The position numbers and the translations under genes are program-made. The notes under the pieces were generated by a model, which was given only the letters and a program-made list of their open reading frames with translations, did no database searches and was not told where the DNA came from. From Triparma columacea (lineage: Eukaryota > Sar > Bolidophyceae > Parmales > Triparmaceae), in NCBI GenBank assembly GCA_030267965.1, contig BRYA01000194.1, forward strand, positions 60,411 to 124,410: a stretch of DNA of 64,000 nt, written 5' to 3'. How positions within the stretch are numbered: the first letter of the stretch is position 1; every line of letters starts with the position of its first letter. This document shows positions 43,358-54,600 of the stretch, piece after piece.

Positions 43358-45669
43358 TTCTCCCCCCCTTTCTTCCTTACCCAGTTCAAGTGTTCCGCAT
43401 GGTGTTTTTCTACCCCCAGGCTAATCCTCTCCACTAGTTTCGTGATCATCCCTGCAACCGCTTCTCCAATTCCACCTAAAACCGCATCCCTCCCTCCCCC
43501 CCCCTCCTCCGAAGATGCCCTCCTACCAATAACGCCGTAAATATCACCCCTCCTAAGCGCCGTTAACGCGACCTGAGTGAAACCTACGATGACGCACATA
43601 AAAGGCCAACCCTGTCCACCGTCAGCCTCCCTGCTGCACCTGTAGATTGCTTTGATCCAGGGTGAACCCTTTATTAGATATCCGTCAAGCTCGGTTAACC
43701 TTAGAGCGATGAGGACGCTTAGGATCCCCATGCTTCTGTTAAGGTCTGTGGATGGGTCGAGACCCTGGAAACCAATGTCCCCCCACCTTCCCGGTTGTCC
43801 GTTGAAAGTTACACCCGTCAGTCTCTTGTAAATCGTCCTAAGCATCCTGTTGTGAACTTCGTCCCCCTTGTCCCACTTAACGTTTGCGAGGTGAAACGGT
43901 AGGTCCCTCTCCCTCTCTACTTCCTCCTTCCCCATTCCTTGAATTTTTATGTTACCCGTCCCACCCTTCAGGTTGGTAACCCAGCTCCCTTTCCTCTTCT
44001 CAACGCTAACGATAGGAGCCTTGGAGACGTCGTTTGATACCCTATCCCTGAGGGTACCTACGGCATCCTTGTACCTGATTACCTGGGACTCTAAGGGTAA
44101 TACAGACTTACCCCCTACCCCCACTTCCCCCCCCCCACCGCTTGGATCGGCGGTAGATATTTCCGTGGGCACGGCAGCCCACTCCTTAGCAGTCTCGTCC
44201 GCCGTGCTTACGTACGGCGTATCTTCCTCCCCCCCCCCCCCCACCCTCTTCTCCTCAACAGCCTCACCCGCTCCTTCCTCTTCCTCCTCTTCTTCCTCCT
44301 CCTCCTCCTCCTCCCCGATGATGCTCCCAATCAAGCTCCCTCTCCTCATATCGCTCTCTATACTCCCCAACGTGCTTTCCGTACCTCCCCTAACCCTCCC
44401 CTCCTCCCCCTCTTGCCCCTCCCTCTTCGTCCCCGAGTACCTCTCTACAAGTCCCCCTAAGGCTACCGTAGCATCAGCATGGACGGTACCAACCTTACTA
44501 CCCTCGTTCGCTAATAAAGCCTCCCTAGCCTCTGAGCGGAGCTCAGAAATTATAGCATCCTCCTCATCCTTACCACCCCCTCCAGTTGGCAGCGTAAGGG
44601 GTTTAGGGATTACGTCCTTGGACACATCACCTACATCCTCAACCCCCCCAACATCGTAAACATCGAACTCATCATCATCATCATCACCACCTCCTCCCCC
44701 CTCCTTCTCCCCTCCTCCTCCCCCATCTTTCATGGTACCCTTACCAATACTTGGGTCCATCTCCTTCTCGAACAAACGTTCGTCTTTGAAACTAGGTCCA
44801 GAGGGTAACTTGTATGTAACCTTCATCGACTTATACGTTAAACCAAACTCATCAACAACACCATCAACGGGTGCGGTGGAGGTTGTGGTAGTGGGGGTTG
44901 AGAACCCAGACAGGGAACCAAGTGGCATGGAGGTGGTTGTGGGGGGTGGAGGTATAAAGGTTTGGTGGGAGGAGGGTGGTGGGGGGAGTTTAGAAGATGA
45001 TGGTACCTATATAACGAGTAAGAGTTATTTTAAAAAACGGGGGGGAGAGAGAGGGGGGACGGGGGGTGGAAGGGGGGTGTTAGAAGGGAGTTTTTGTTTT
45101 ATTAACTAAACGTACATACCAGCCCCTACACCCCCTAACGAAAATGAACACATCAGGCGCGAACGTACCTTTTTCTCCCTCTTCCCCTTCTTCCCCTGCC
45201 CACTTTCCCTTCTTGTCCTCTCCCTCTTCTCATCCTCCTCTATCTTAACCCTCTCCTTCTCCCTCCTCTCTCTCCTCTCTTTCTTCTCCTCCTCCGCCCG
45301 TGCACGGGCGGCAAGCCCGAACTCATTATTCTCGTACTCTATCTCATCCTCTGAACTAGAGTATATTATAGGAGCACCAACATGGACACCTGTTGAACCT
45401 GAGGATGTAGAGGCACCGGAATCGGACTCGGAACCTGAGTCGTATACCATATCACCAAGGGATACGGCACGGGGAGGAAGTTCGGGACCACTAGAACTTA
45501 CAGAAACCTTGGAGGGAGGATGAGAGGGGGAGGGGGATGAAGGATTTGGAGGTGGAGGAGGCATAACGGAGGTAGGAACGGGAGGTGATGAGGGAGGAGG
45601 AGGAGGAGATAAGGAGAGCTCGTGCTCAACCTCCTCAACGGCCTTGCCCATGGCTTGGATTAGGGACAT
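43358..45669 (-). CDS. ELMO/CED-12-domain protein, 3' end lost in gap
   Basis: Exon 1 (45669-45169) and exon 2 (from 45006) join in phase 0. At least 716 aa are visible before the gap. The N-terminal 500 residues are low-complexity (P/S, E/R and D/G runs) without a known domain. An ELMO domain follows: RMLRTIYKRLTG, WGDIGFQGLDPSTDLNRSMG and ILSVLIALRLTELDG. ELMOD proteins are GTPase-activating proteins for ARL2/ARF-type GTPases; ELMO proteins help DOCK exchange factors activate Rac. The family core W..IGFQG.DP.TD is intact, but the arginine comes after an inserted Asn-containing step (TDLNRSMG instead of TDFRGMG). The start ATG is 25 bp from that of the divergent methyltransferase gene. The C-terminal end of the domain and the stop codon should lie in or near the gap. 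Confidence 0.75.
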
Positions 45670-45694
45670 TAATTTTTGAGGGAAGGAACATCTT

Positions 45695-46490
45695 ATGTTT
45701 GCCACATTTTGGAGACCTCGATTGACGAGTAGGACAGGACGGAGGATATATCGCCGAAAACTTACTACTGTCAACAAGGTTGCGCTAGATTCTCCTGCAT
45801 ACTGGCAAAATTTCTACCAGCATAAACTCGCCTCGAGGAAATCATCGTTCGATTGGTTTGTGGACGACGACGAGGTGATTCGACTAATCGCAGAGCAAGT
45901 TCGTTCCCTAACAACTCCATCATCCAAGGTTCTCCACATCGGTTGCGGCACATCAATCCTTTGCGAGGCCCTCCACAGCTCTCTCGATAACAACACCACT
46001 TTACTCCATACCGACATTGACGAGACTGCGATCACGCAGGCGAAGAAGCGACTCCGAGGTACCCTGTCCCGGTGGCACGATTTTATGCTCGACGATATCT
46101 TGAGCACGAAGCTGGGCAGTGGGGACTGGAACGTGGTTGTCGATAAAGGTGTAATAGATTGCTTCGTGCACTCAGGTAATGATGAAGCTTTAAAAACGGC
46201 GCTTGGAAACATTCGGTCCTTGCTGTCGCCTCATGGGACGCTGGTTATGGTGACCAACGACGATATGGTGACGAGGGAGGGGGACTTCATGAGATTGGAT
46301 TTGATGAGGGAGTGGGACGTTCCGAGGATGAAGAGCATAGGTGAGAATCGACCCAGCCTCTCGAATCGACCTAGCTCTCGAATACCCGTGCCTAAAATTC
46401 CTAACGTGACAACTCGCAGAGCTCGTAGGGGAGGAGATGGGCTTTACTTGCAACATGTTCATGTTAAGACCAAGAGGAGACGAAAACTAA
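45695..46490 (+). CDS. CSKMT/METTL12-like mitochondrial lysine methyltransferase
   Basis: Exons 45695-46340 and 46420-46490 join in phase 1 (intron 78 bp with a CTAAC branch string) and give 238 aa. The N-terminus is Arg/Ser/Thr-rich without acidic residues (WRPRLTSRTGRRIYRRK), a typical mitochondrial presequence. The class I SAM-dependent methyltransferase core follows: YWQNFYQHKLASRKSSFDWF, motif I VLHIGCGTSILCEAL, an acidic HTDID, and a DKGVIDCFVHSG block. The FDWF...GCGTS.LC...DKG series matches citrate-synthase lysine methyltransferase (CSKMT/METTL12) and the related EEF1AKMT4/METTL13 group. Substrate assignment to citrate synthase is inference. The second exon supplies the last beta strand (ELVGEEMGFTCNMFMLRP). 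Confidence 0.72.
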
Positions 46491-46697
46491 TCACAGCCGC
46501 TTGTTGTTAAGAATAGAATCCGCACTCTTTTTCATGTACATTTTTTGTCTTAGATATGAAATACCAGCCATAAACCCAACCCTTGCCTAACTCTCATCCC
46601 AACCTAAAACCAACCCCCCCAAAAATTCATCGTCCTCATGATCCATAAACTTCCGCAAACCCCCGCCCTCCCCACCCGCACCTGATTCACCACAGAT

Positions 46698-49155
46698 TCA
46701 CCATGCCAGCTTCTTGCTACTGAGCCACTCCGGTTTCGCAAATTCCATGTAGAGGGAGATGACCAAGAACACACAGTAGAGAAGGAACATAATGAAACCG
46801 AGCCTCTTCCCTAACTTCCACCCTGTAAACATGATGCTGCCCACGAGTAGCCCGACCATCATAATGAGAGTTAGAGTTTGGGCAAGGAGGTACTCACTTT
46901 TGATGAACACTTGCTCCTTCAAGGAGTGGATGATTCCGGTCTTGATCATCCAAGGTACGGGGAGTCCAATGAGAATATCAAAGACATTCGACCCGATCGA
47001 TGACGACACTGCCATGTCACCGTACCCCTCCTTCGCCACGGCGACCGAGGAGAGCGCGTCGGGGATGGAAGTTCCCGCCGCAATCACTGTGAGGCCCATG
47101 ACGGTGGAGTCAAAGTTCAGGACTGCCCCCATGACAGTGATCCACCACACCATCAAGTAAGCGAATATGGCGATCCACACCAGCGACATGCAGAAGCTAA
47201 CGAGGTACTTGTCCTTCAATTCCTCCTGGCCGCACTGGGGGATGGTGTAGAAGAGGCAGACATCAATGGGAAAACAGCAGACCCACATGAGCTTTTCCAT
47301 TGGCTCATCGGGCACCTCCCACGGGTTGAGGGGGCCGTCGTCGTCGTCGTCATCGTCACCCCCTTTGTCACCGCCGTCGTCCTTGTCGTCTTCGTCGTCA
47401 CCTCCCCCAGCCCCAGTTGACTGCCTGGTTACGACAGCCACATCGCTCTCATTCTCGTCCTCGCCGTTCTCGCTGATGGAACCAGGGAGATTTGCTATGC
47501 GGTCGCGAATGTCGTCGTTCCCCAAGACAATCTCTGCGTGTTCTGCCAACTTTTTGTTTTCGATGACTTTCATTGCCCCTACCTTGAACTTGCCTAGGGC
47601 GCCCCCACTCTCAACATCGGGGGCAGCACCTTTTTTATGTGTATTATGGAACTTGAAACTCGTACTTAGCATCTCTAGGTCCGAAAGAACGTGGGACGGT
47701 AGAGACCCACCATCCTTCTTGGCCCTCCTCACCTAGGGGGTTGGGGGTTAGAAGCGGGTTGGCAGGGCAACTAAACGCAAAAGGACAACGAGTGAGCAGC
47801 ACGGCAATCAATCTATACTCACCTCCGCCAGGAGGGGCGTCAGGCTCCTCCTCCTCCTCCTAGTGGCATGGACCGCCTTTTCGCTATCATCTGATCTCTC
47901 GTCGCTATTCGCCGAATCATTGGTACTCTTCTCTCCCCTCTGAAAGACTTTCTTGGCTTCTTCGCCTTCCCCATCCCCCCCGTCCGCGGCCTTGTCAGAC
48001 CAGGGAACCAACTTGCTCACGAAGACCTTGCACTGCTCGTTGTACTTCATAACAGTCACGTAACCGACGTAGAGCAGGAAGAGGCCTAGGGCCTCATAGA
48101 AAGAGACGTAGTTGTCGCGTATAAAGTACGACAGAACGAGGAGCGAAATAATGTAGTAGTTGCAGTCGCGGAAGAGGGGCCACCAGGTGAGCTGAAGGGT
48201 CTCATTCGCAAACACGCCGCACACGCCGATGACGAAAAGGACGTTGAAGACGGCGGATCCGACTATGGTTCCAAAGCCGACATCGTTCTTGGAAACTGTC
48301 ACCCCCATGAGGGAGGTGAAGAACTCGGGAGCGGACCCTCCGGCGGCCATGAAGGTGGCGCCGGCAACGTCCTCGGTGATCTCATAGCGCTCGCTCATCT
48401 CCTCCAAGGCGGGGACAAAGTACTCATCACAAACAACACCTAGTGTGTGTGGGGGGGGGAGGGGGTTGGGGGTTAGAAGCGGGTTGGCAGGGCAACTAAA
48501 CGCAAAAGGACAACAGCACGGCAATCAATCTATACTCACCGATACCGTAGAACATGTACAACACCCCCATGAAATGGAAGATGATTGTCCACTTGTTTTC
48601 TGATTCGCAGTATGGATACGTGAGAATGAGGTCCTGAGGGTAAGAATCTCCCTCAAGAGTACACGTAGAATTCACGTACTGGAAGTGCGAGGGAAGGGAG
48701 AAGGGGCGCGCGGTGTGCGTGTGTGAGGCATGAGGCACAATGAGATGGAAGTTCAGGGAGGACAATCACGGGTGACAGAGGCTTTGGTAAATGACCTGGG
48801 TCAGGCCGAAATTGAAGAAGAGGGTCTCTTCGCAGGGCAGTCGGGGGATATCTCATACAGTGGGAGCCAAAGATTTGCTACAAATAGTGATAAAATCACA
48901 CAAACCCAACAAACCCAGCACACATGGCAAGGTTATTCTCACCTTTGGGTCAACCTCCTCTTCGTCCTCGAGCTTCCTATTACTACCCTGAGCGCTATCC
49001 CCAGAACTTGCCCAATCTATTCCCATTCCTTCCCGCTTCGACCACATGTGCCCAGCAAAGAGCATGGTGGCCAGGCAGACTGCATATATCCCAACCTTTG
49101 CTGTTGTTCGCTGTGCTCGCTTGGCCCGCGTGTGTGCAGTAGGGAGGTGCCCCAT
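46698..49155 (-). CDS. K+-dependent Na+/Ca2+ exchanger (NCKX/SLC24 family)
   Basis: Minus-strand exons 49155-48943, 48678-48540, 48439-47823 and 47732-46698 join in phase and give 667 aa. Exon 1 has one hydrophobic segment ([18 protein letters not shown]), a signal or anchor. The alpha-1 repeat is complete ([20 protein letters not shown], then [18 protein letters not shown]), and so is alpha-2 ([20 protein letters not shown], then [20 protein letters not shown]). The Asp in SNVFDI corresponds to the residue linked to K+ dependence in mammalian NCKX2. A long acidic/Lys-rich cytosolic loop with Asp runs lies between the two halves, as in the family. The protein uses the Na+ (and K+) gradient to move Ca2+ across the plasma or an internal membrane. 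Introns 2 and 3 are nearly identical to each other. Confidence 0.92.
47733..47822 (-). repeat. Exchanger intron 3, near-identical to intron 2
   Basis: A 90-bp intron, donor gtgagtatag and acceptor ccctag, with branch string TTCTAAC. It matches intron 2 of the same gene along almost its whole length, with one extra 8-bp piece in the middle of this copy. Confidence 0.9.
48440..48539 (-). repeat. Exchanger intron 2, near-identical to intron 3
   Basis: A 100-bp intron sharing about 80 bases with intron 3: the donor (gtgagtatagattgattgcc), the middle (CCTTTTGCGTTTAGTTGCCC) and the branch region (CCCGCTTCTAACCCCC). Its last part has an added C run and ACACACAC before the TAG acceptor. The flanking exons are not similar. 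Confidence 0.9.
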
Positions 49156-49449
49156 TCGTATCGGTCTAGCAGTAAGCCAAAAGGTTAATACTACAATCCT
49201 CGTGACCCTGTAACCCTAAAAATCCTCACCAAGATGTTGGGTGGGTCGGTCAGTCGAAGACAGGGGTTGAAGGAGGTTTCAGAATGTGCATTAAAAAAAA
49301 TTGCGAACCAAGTGTGTGTTTTGTGCCCGCAATACGTTTCAACTAGATTACGGGAGGTCCAGTGCATTGCGGTGTATAGATACGCGATGACAGCAAATAA
49401 ATATAAGGAAAGGAGGAAAGGAGGGAAGGAGGGGATAGCTTTTCCACCC

Positions 49450-51266
49450 TCATACAGAAAGGAGGGCGTACACAGGCTCGTGGTCTGCGCGAGGTGGGTG
49501 GGCGGGGGTGGTGAACAGGAGGCGTGTGTGCAGAGATGGGTAAATGTCCGTGAAGGGTTATGCAACGGGCGACGGCAGACACCATCCAGCTCAAGCTTGA
49601 TATATCTCACCTGATATAACTACGGTGCGCTCAGTGCCTACATCGAGGACGCTGAGGTTTGAAACTAGGATTCTATCGGTCCAAGAGGGAGTCCGCTTGT
49701 CATTGAATGCCCGGGGGGGAGCTTCTCCGATCTTGAAGGTGAACGTCGGGGGGGGGAAGGGTTTCTGGATGAGGGTGGGAAGGTGGTTTAGAAGGGGAAG
49801 GGTTAAGATGAGAAAGGGTTAAGACGAGAAAGGGTTAGGAAGGGGCTGATGGGATCTTTTTGAACATGTTGACGCCATTCTGCATATTATTCCATGTTCG
49901 CATTCTTCCATCCAAGTTCTAATCATCGCCTCCTCTCCTCACCTTCACCAGGGAGCGCGTTAGCGGGAGGGCATCCTCCGTCGCTTGAAGTATCGAGGGG
50001 ATCGGCTCCTCGGGAGGTCCAAATGATTGTGGGTCCGGTTCCTGTGGAATTGTACGCGGCAGGACCTCAGGCAGGGACCAAACCCCCCTCATCCTCAGCC
50101 AGCGCTGCAGCCTGTCCCCCGCGAAGAAGAGGCTCTCGAGAGCATCACTTTCGCCGCTCATCGCAACCTCGTTGACAGCCGCAAAATCTCTCCCGCCCTT
50201 GGCCTTGTCCTCCACCGAGGGGAAGAGCTCACATCGGAAGTTGAGGTCTCCCATAATAACCTTTCTGTAGTAGGTCAAAGGGACGCGAAACGAGGAGGAG
50301 GTGGGGGCGGCAGAAGACGATTCTGTTTCCAACTCTTCCGGAGGATAATTGTCGAAGCTTGTCTCGATGGCCTTGGAGATCTTGTCAAGTTGCCGACGTC
50401 TATCATTGTCAAAATTCATCTCTGGCACCCCGTACTTGTTCGTCCCCGTTAGATGCAGGCTCGACACGAGCAGCTTCTGTCCCTCCAATAGGAACCCTAC
50501 GGCACCCTTATCGGGGGCAGAGTCAGGGGGGTAATGGTGGGGAGGGAACATGGACAATTTTGAACCGCAAGCGCACTGGGGAGGAGGCCGGGGTAAGGGA
50601 GGATAGGGTGTGTGTGTTGGAGGTGTGGAGAGGGGTAAGGGGGGGTGGAGGTAACCCACAACAACGCAAACATCACGAATGTGCCGAGAATATCGATACT
50701 CTGTTTCTCACCTCAAAGGGTATGATTCTCCCAACGTCAACCTGGGAAGCTACAGCCCTGAGCACCACGAGCCTAATGAAACCATACCACTCCGTCTTCA
50801 CGCCCTCTATTTCCACCTTGCGAGAGGTCGGGGGCTCCCCAATAGCCTTGTCCCCAATGATTTCGAACCTGCTGTCCAAACTGTTTAGGATGGTATTGAT
50901 AAATTCATTGTCATTCCGCTCATTCATCCCTATTTGCTCCCTGCCTCCCATGTTAACGAGATCCGAAAGCACGTCGCTCGACCAGGAGCACGTAGCGCAC
51001 TCCTGAAAAGCAAGACAAATCAGGTCGCATGAAGAGGCACCATGGGAGGCCAGCCAACTCTCAACGTCCACGGAGGAGAGGGGGGAGCCGTTTATGTTGA
51101 ATGTCCCGGCGAAAACTTTAAACCCAGAAGAAGATGAGGGCCCAGGCGAGGAGGCCGTTCGGCTACCAGAGGGGGACTCAGGAGGAGGGGAGGGGTGTTG
51201 CAATGGGGTGTTGGGATCATCACTAGTGTCTCCTACCTGGGCGTCGGACGAAGCGCAAACCCCCAT
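49450..51266 (-). CDS. Inositol polyphosphate 5-phosphatase, N-myristoylation motif
   Basis: Minus-strand exons 51266-50712, 50575-49943, 49731-49611 and 49484-49450 join in phase and give 447 aa. The signature blocks of the 5-phosphatase fold appear in order: AGTFNINGS, LICLAFQE (catalytic Glu), DKGAVGFLLEG, HLTG, VIMGDLNFR, KRTPSWTDRIL and finally SDHEPV, the last built by joining exon 3 (...VVIS) to a 35-base last exon. The enzyme removes the 5-phosphate from IP3/IP4 and/or phosphoinositides and so ends IP3-Ca2+ signals. The N-terminus MGVCAS has Gly2 and Ser6 plus Cys4, a myristoylation/palmitoylation pattern that suggests membrane attachment. Type I versus type II substrate range cannot be told. 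The short length (no SAC, PH or RhoGAP region) fits a stand-alone type. Confidence 0.9.
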
Positions 51267-51697
51267 CCTATTATACGCTAACGATTATACTTATGGTATT
51301 GACGTTAAACGGTGATTTCGACAGTAGGCTTTTCCAAGTAAGGTGGGTGTTGTGGAGAGGCCAATCCCTGATTTTTCCAAGTCCGGGGGGAGGTCCAAGG
51401 GGGACAGATTTTTGTGAAAAAAAGGTGAAAGAACGAACAAATGTTTCGGAGGGGCAATATGGGGTCACATGTCTGCAATAAACGAGCACTGTGCAACTTT
51501 GTCGTTGTGAGGGTTCATGAGGCAGAGAATTTGTTGTCGCCTCTCCGAGACTCTTTTGATTTTTAGATCCAATTTCTGTGGCTTTTAGGTTACTTTTAGG
51601 GTTGACCTCAACCTCGTTTGGACCATATTTATATAAATATTCTAACACAAACACTTTAGTTTCCCTAAACACGATCCAATACTCAGATTTTTAGAAA
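51267..51697. promoter_or_regulatory. Divergent intergenic region between 5-phosphatase and RPN2
   Basis: This 431-bp stretch separates two start codons pointing away from each other, so both promoters lie here. The part next to RPN2 is AT-rich (TATTTATATAAATATTC at about 51627-51643). No gene is recognised. Confidence 0.5.
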
Positions 51698-54600
51698 ATG
51701 GCCACCACGATGGCTACAAACAGTCTCCCTCCAGCACCCAACGCGTCCGCTGTGTCCCTCCTGTCATTGCTATCGCCGGAGAATAAGCCCAAACTCATCC
51801 ACGCCGCTCTCGTGAAGCTACTCTCGGTCGTTGACAGCCTTTGGTTTGAGGTCTCCTCGTCCCTTCCTCAGCTGGAGGAAATTGCTGAGGACACCAACCA
51901 CGACGCCAAGACCAGAGCCGTGGCGTGCGCAGTGGCTTCTAGAGTCTTCTTCCACCTAGAGGAATACCGCGATGCCTTAAGGCTGGCCCTTGGTGCTGGT
52001 GATGAGGTGAGTTAATTTGTTATCTTGCTTGAGGTCCAGCTCTCCATTCTAACCATGCCCCCCCTATCCCCCCCCTCGCCCCCCCCCTCACAGTACTTCA
52101 ACGTTGTCGCTGACAAGAACCCGTACATTGAGACGCTCGTCTGCAAGGCCATAGAAATCTACACCAAGGGAAAGGGTGGTGACGACGATGGCGACGATGA
52201 TGGCCTCGACGTTGATGGCATGGATGACGACGAGGATGATGGTATGAACGAAAAGGTCGTCAGCGTCGTGGAGAAAATGTTCGAGGTAAGAACGGACTAA
52301 GGTGGAAGTACGACAGTTCGTTTTCACTGACCCAACCCCTCACTCCCCCCCCTCCCCTACAGCGCTGCTACGTCGACAGGCAGTGGACGCACGCGCTCGG
52401 AATTGCCCTGGAGGCCAGGAACATCGACAAGGTCGTCGAGATCTATACCAAGTGCGACGGCCTCGACGAGAAGCTCGCCGCCCTCAAGTACGGCCTCTCC
52501 GCATGCACCACCGTCGTGACCAACAAGAAGTTCAGGAACGCCGCCCTCAAGGTCATCGCGGAGCAGATCAAGGGCCTCCCCCCCTCGCACATGGACTACG
52601 CGTCGCGTTGCATGTGCGACCACCTCCTAGGCAATAGCGAGGACGTCTGGAAGCTCATCCATGCACTCCTCAAGGAGGGCGGGGACTCCACCCTCATGGC
52701 TTTTCAGCTCTGCTTCGACCTCGTCGACACCGGCGACCAGCATTTTGTGGCGGCCGTGGCCAAGGGTATCGAGGGAATGGTGGGGGAGATGGTTGGCGAC
52801 CTCAAGGACGGCTACGACAAGTGCATGAGGATCATGCTCGGGGGATTCGCGGGAGAGCTCGAGCTCGCCTTCCTCTACAAGGAGTCGGACTCCGACCCCC
52901 TCATCATCAAGAACCTCAAAAAGTCGCTCGAAGAAAAGGTGAGCGAGATGACGTGCAGGGCGGGCAGTAGCAGGCAGGGCGGGCAGTAGCAGGCAGGGCG
53001 GGCAGTAGCAGGCAGGGCGGGCAGTAGCAGGCAGGGCGCACAGCAGCATGCAGGGTCCAACCCAGCAGGACGCACAACCCTAACAACCCCAACCCCCCCA
53101 CTCCCCTACTTCCTCATCCTGCAGAGCTCCCGCAACTCCATGCTCCATTCCATGTCGATCCATACCCACGCCTTCCTTAACGCAGGCACGACCAACGATA
53201 CCTTCCTCCGCGACAACCTTGACTTCCTCAAGAAGGCCTCCAACTGGGCCAAGTTCTCTGCCATTGCGGGGCTCGGCTGCATTCACCAGGGCCACGTCGG
53301 GGAGGCGATGGAGCTCCTGGACCCTTACCTCCCCGCGGAGGGCGCCACCATCGCTCCCGAGTCCGGTTACTCTGAGGGAGGAGCCCTCATGGCCCTTGGT
53401 CTCATCCACGCCAAGCCAAACTGCCCGTACGAGAAGAGGCAATCCACCACCGGGTACCTCAGGCAGCAGCTCAGGAACTATTCCTCGAACGAAACCATCG
53501 CGCATGGCGCCGCCACTGGAATTGGCCTCGCCGGCCTCGGCTGCAGGGACCCCGCCATCTTTAACGAGCTCAAGGACGTGCTTTACACAGACTCCGCCGT
53601 CGCCGGAGAGGCAGCCGGCCTAGCAATGGGCATGGTGATGCTCGGTGGTGCCGGAAACGGCGACGACAGTGTCACCGAGATGCTCGCTTACGCCAAGGAC
53701 ACGACCCACGAGAAGATCATCAGGGGCCTCAGCCTCGGCATCGCCCTAATGCACTACGGCCTCGAGGATGGGGCGGACGGGATCATCGAGCAGCTCGTCA
53801 GGGACCGCGACCCTGTCCTTAGGTACGGGGGAATGTACACCATCGCACTGGCCTACGTGGGGACCGGCTCCAACAAGGCGATTAAGAAGCTCCTCGCAGT
53901 GGCCATCTCGGACGTTTCCAACGAGGTCAGGATGGGAGCTATTATCAGGTGAGAGAGCTGAAGGAGCGACGGCAACGACGGCCATGGTCTACGGCGACCT
54001 CAGTTCTAACCCCGCGCTCTCGCTCCCCCCCTTCCCGGTAGTCTTGCCTTTGTCCTCTTCAAGGACAGCAAGAGGGTTCCTGAGCTCGTCAAGCTACTTC
54101 TCGTCTCATTCAACCCCCACGTCAGGTACGCCAGCTGCATGGCTGTCGGTATAGCAATGGCAGGCACAGCGGACCCCAAGGTCCTCACGATGCTTGAGGG
54201 AATGATGGAGGACCTCACCGACTTTGTGAGGCAGGGAGCCATGCTGGCGACCAGCATGGTACTCATGCAGTCATCCGACACCAAGAGAGCTAAGGCGTTC
54301 CGCACAAAGATCACCGGCATCGTTGCGGAGAAGGTGAGCAGGAAAAAAGGCGGGAGGTGGCTGCGTATAATTCGAGAGCCCTAACCCCGCTTTGGTTTGG
54401 TTTCCCTCTCTCCTCGCAGCACCAGTCCCCCCTCACTAAGATGGGAGCAATCCTGTCTCAGGGTATCATGGAGGCCGGGGGAAGGAACGTCACGCTTTCA
54501 ATGGGCAGCCGTAACGGCTTCACGAAGCCCACGTCAGTAGTTGGCATTATGATGTTCATGCAGCACTGGTTTTGGCACCCCTGCACGACCTTCCTCGGCC

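Noticed and set aside
52940..53040. CRISPR-like array suggested by the regular 19-bp repeats in the RPN2 intron
   Set aside because: The units are direct and contiguous, with no spacers, in a eukaryotic intron; it is a simple minisatellite.
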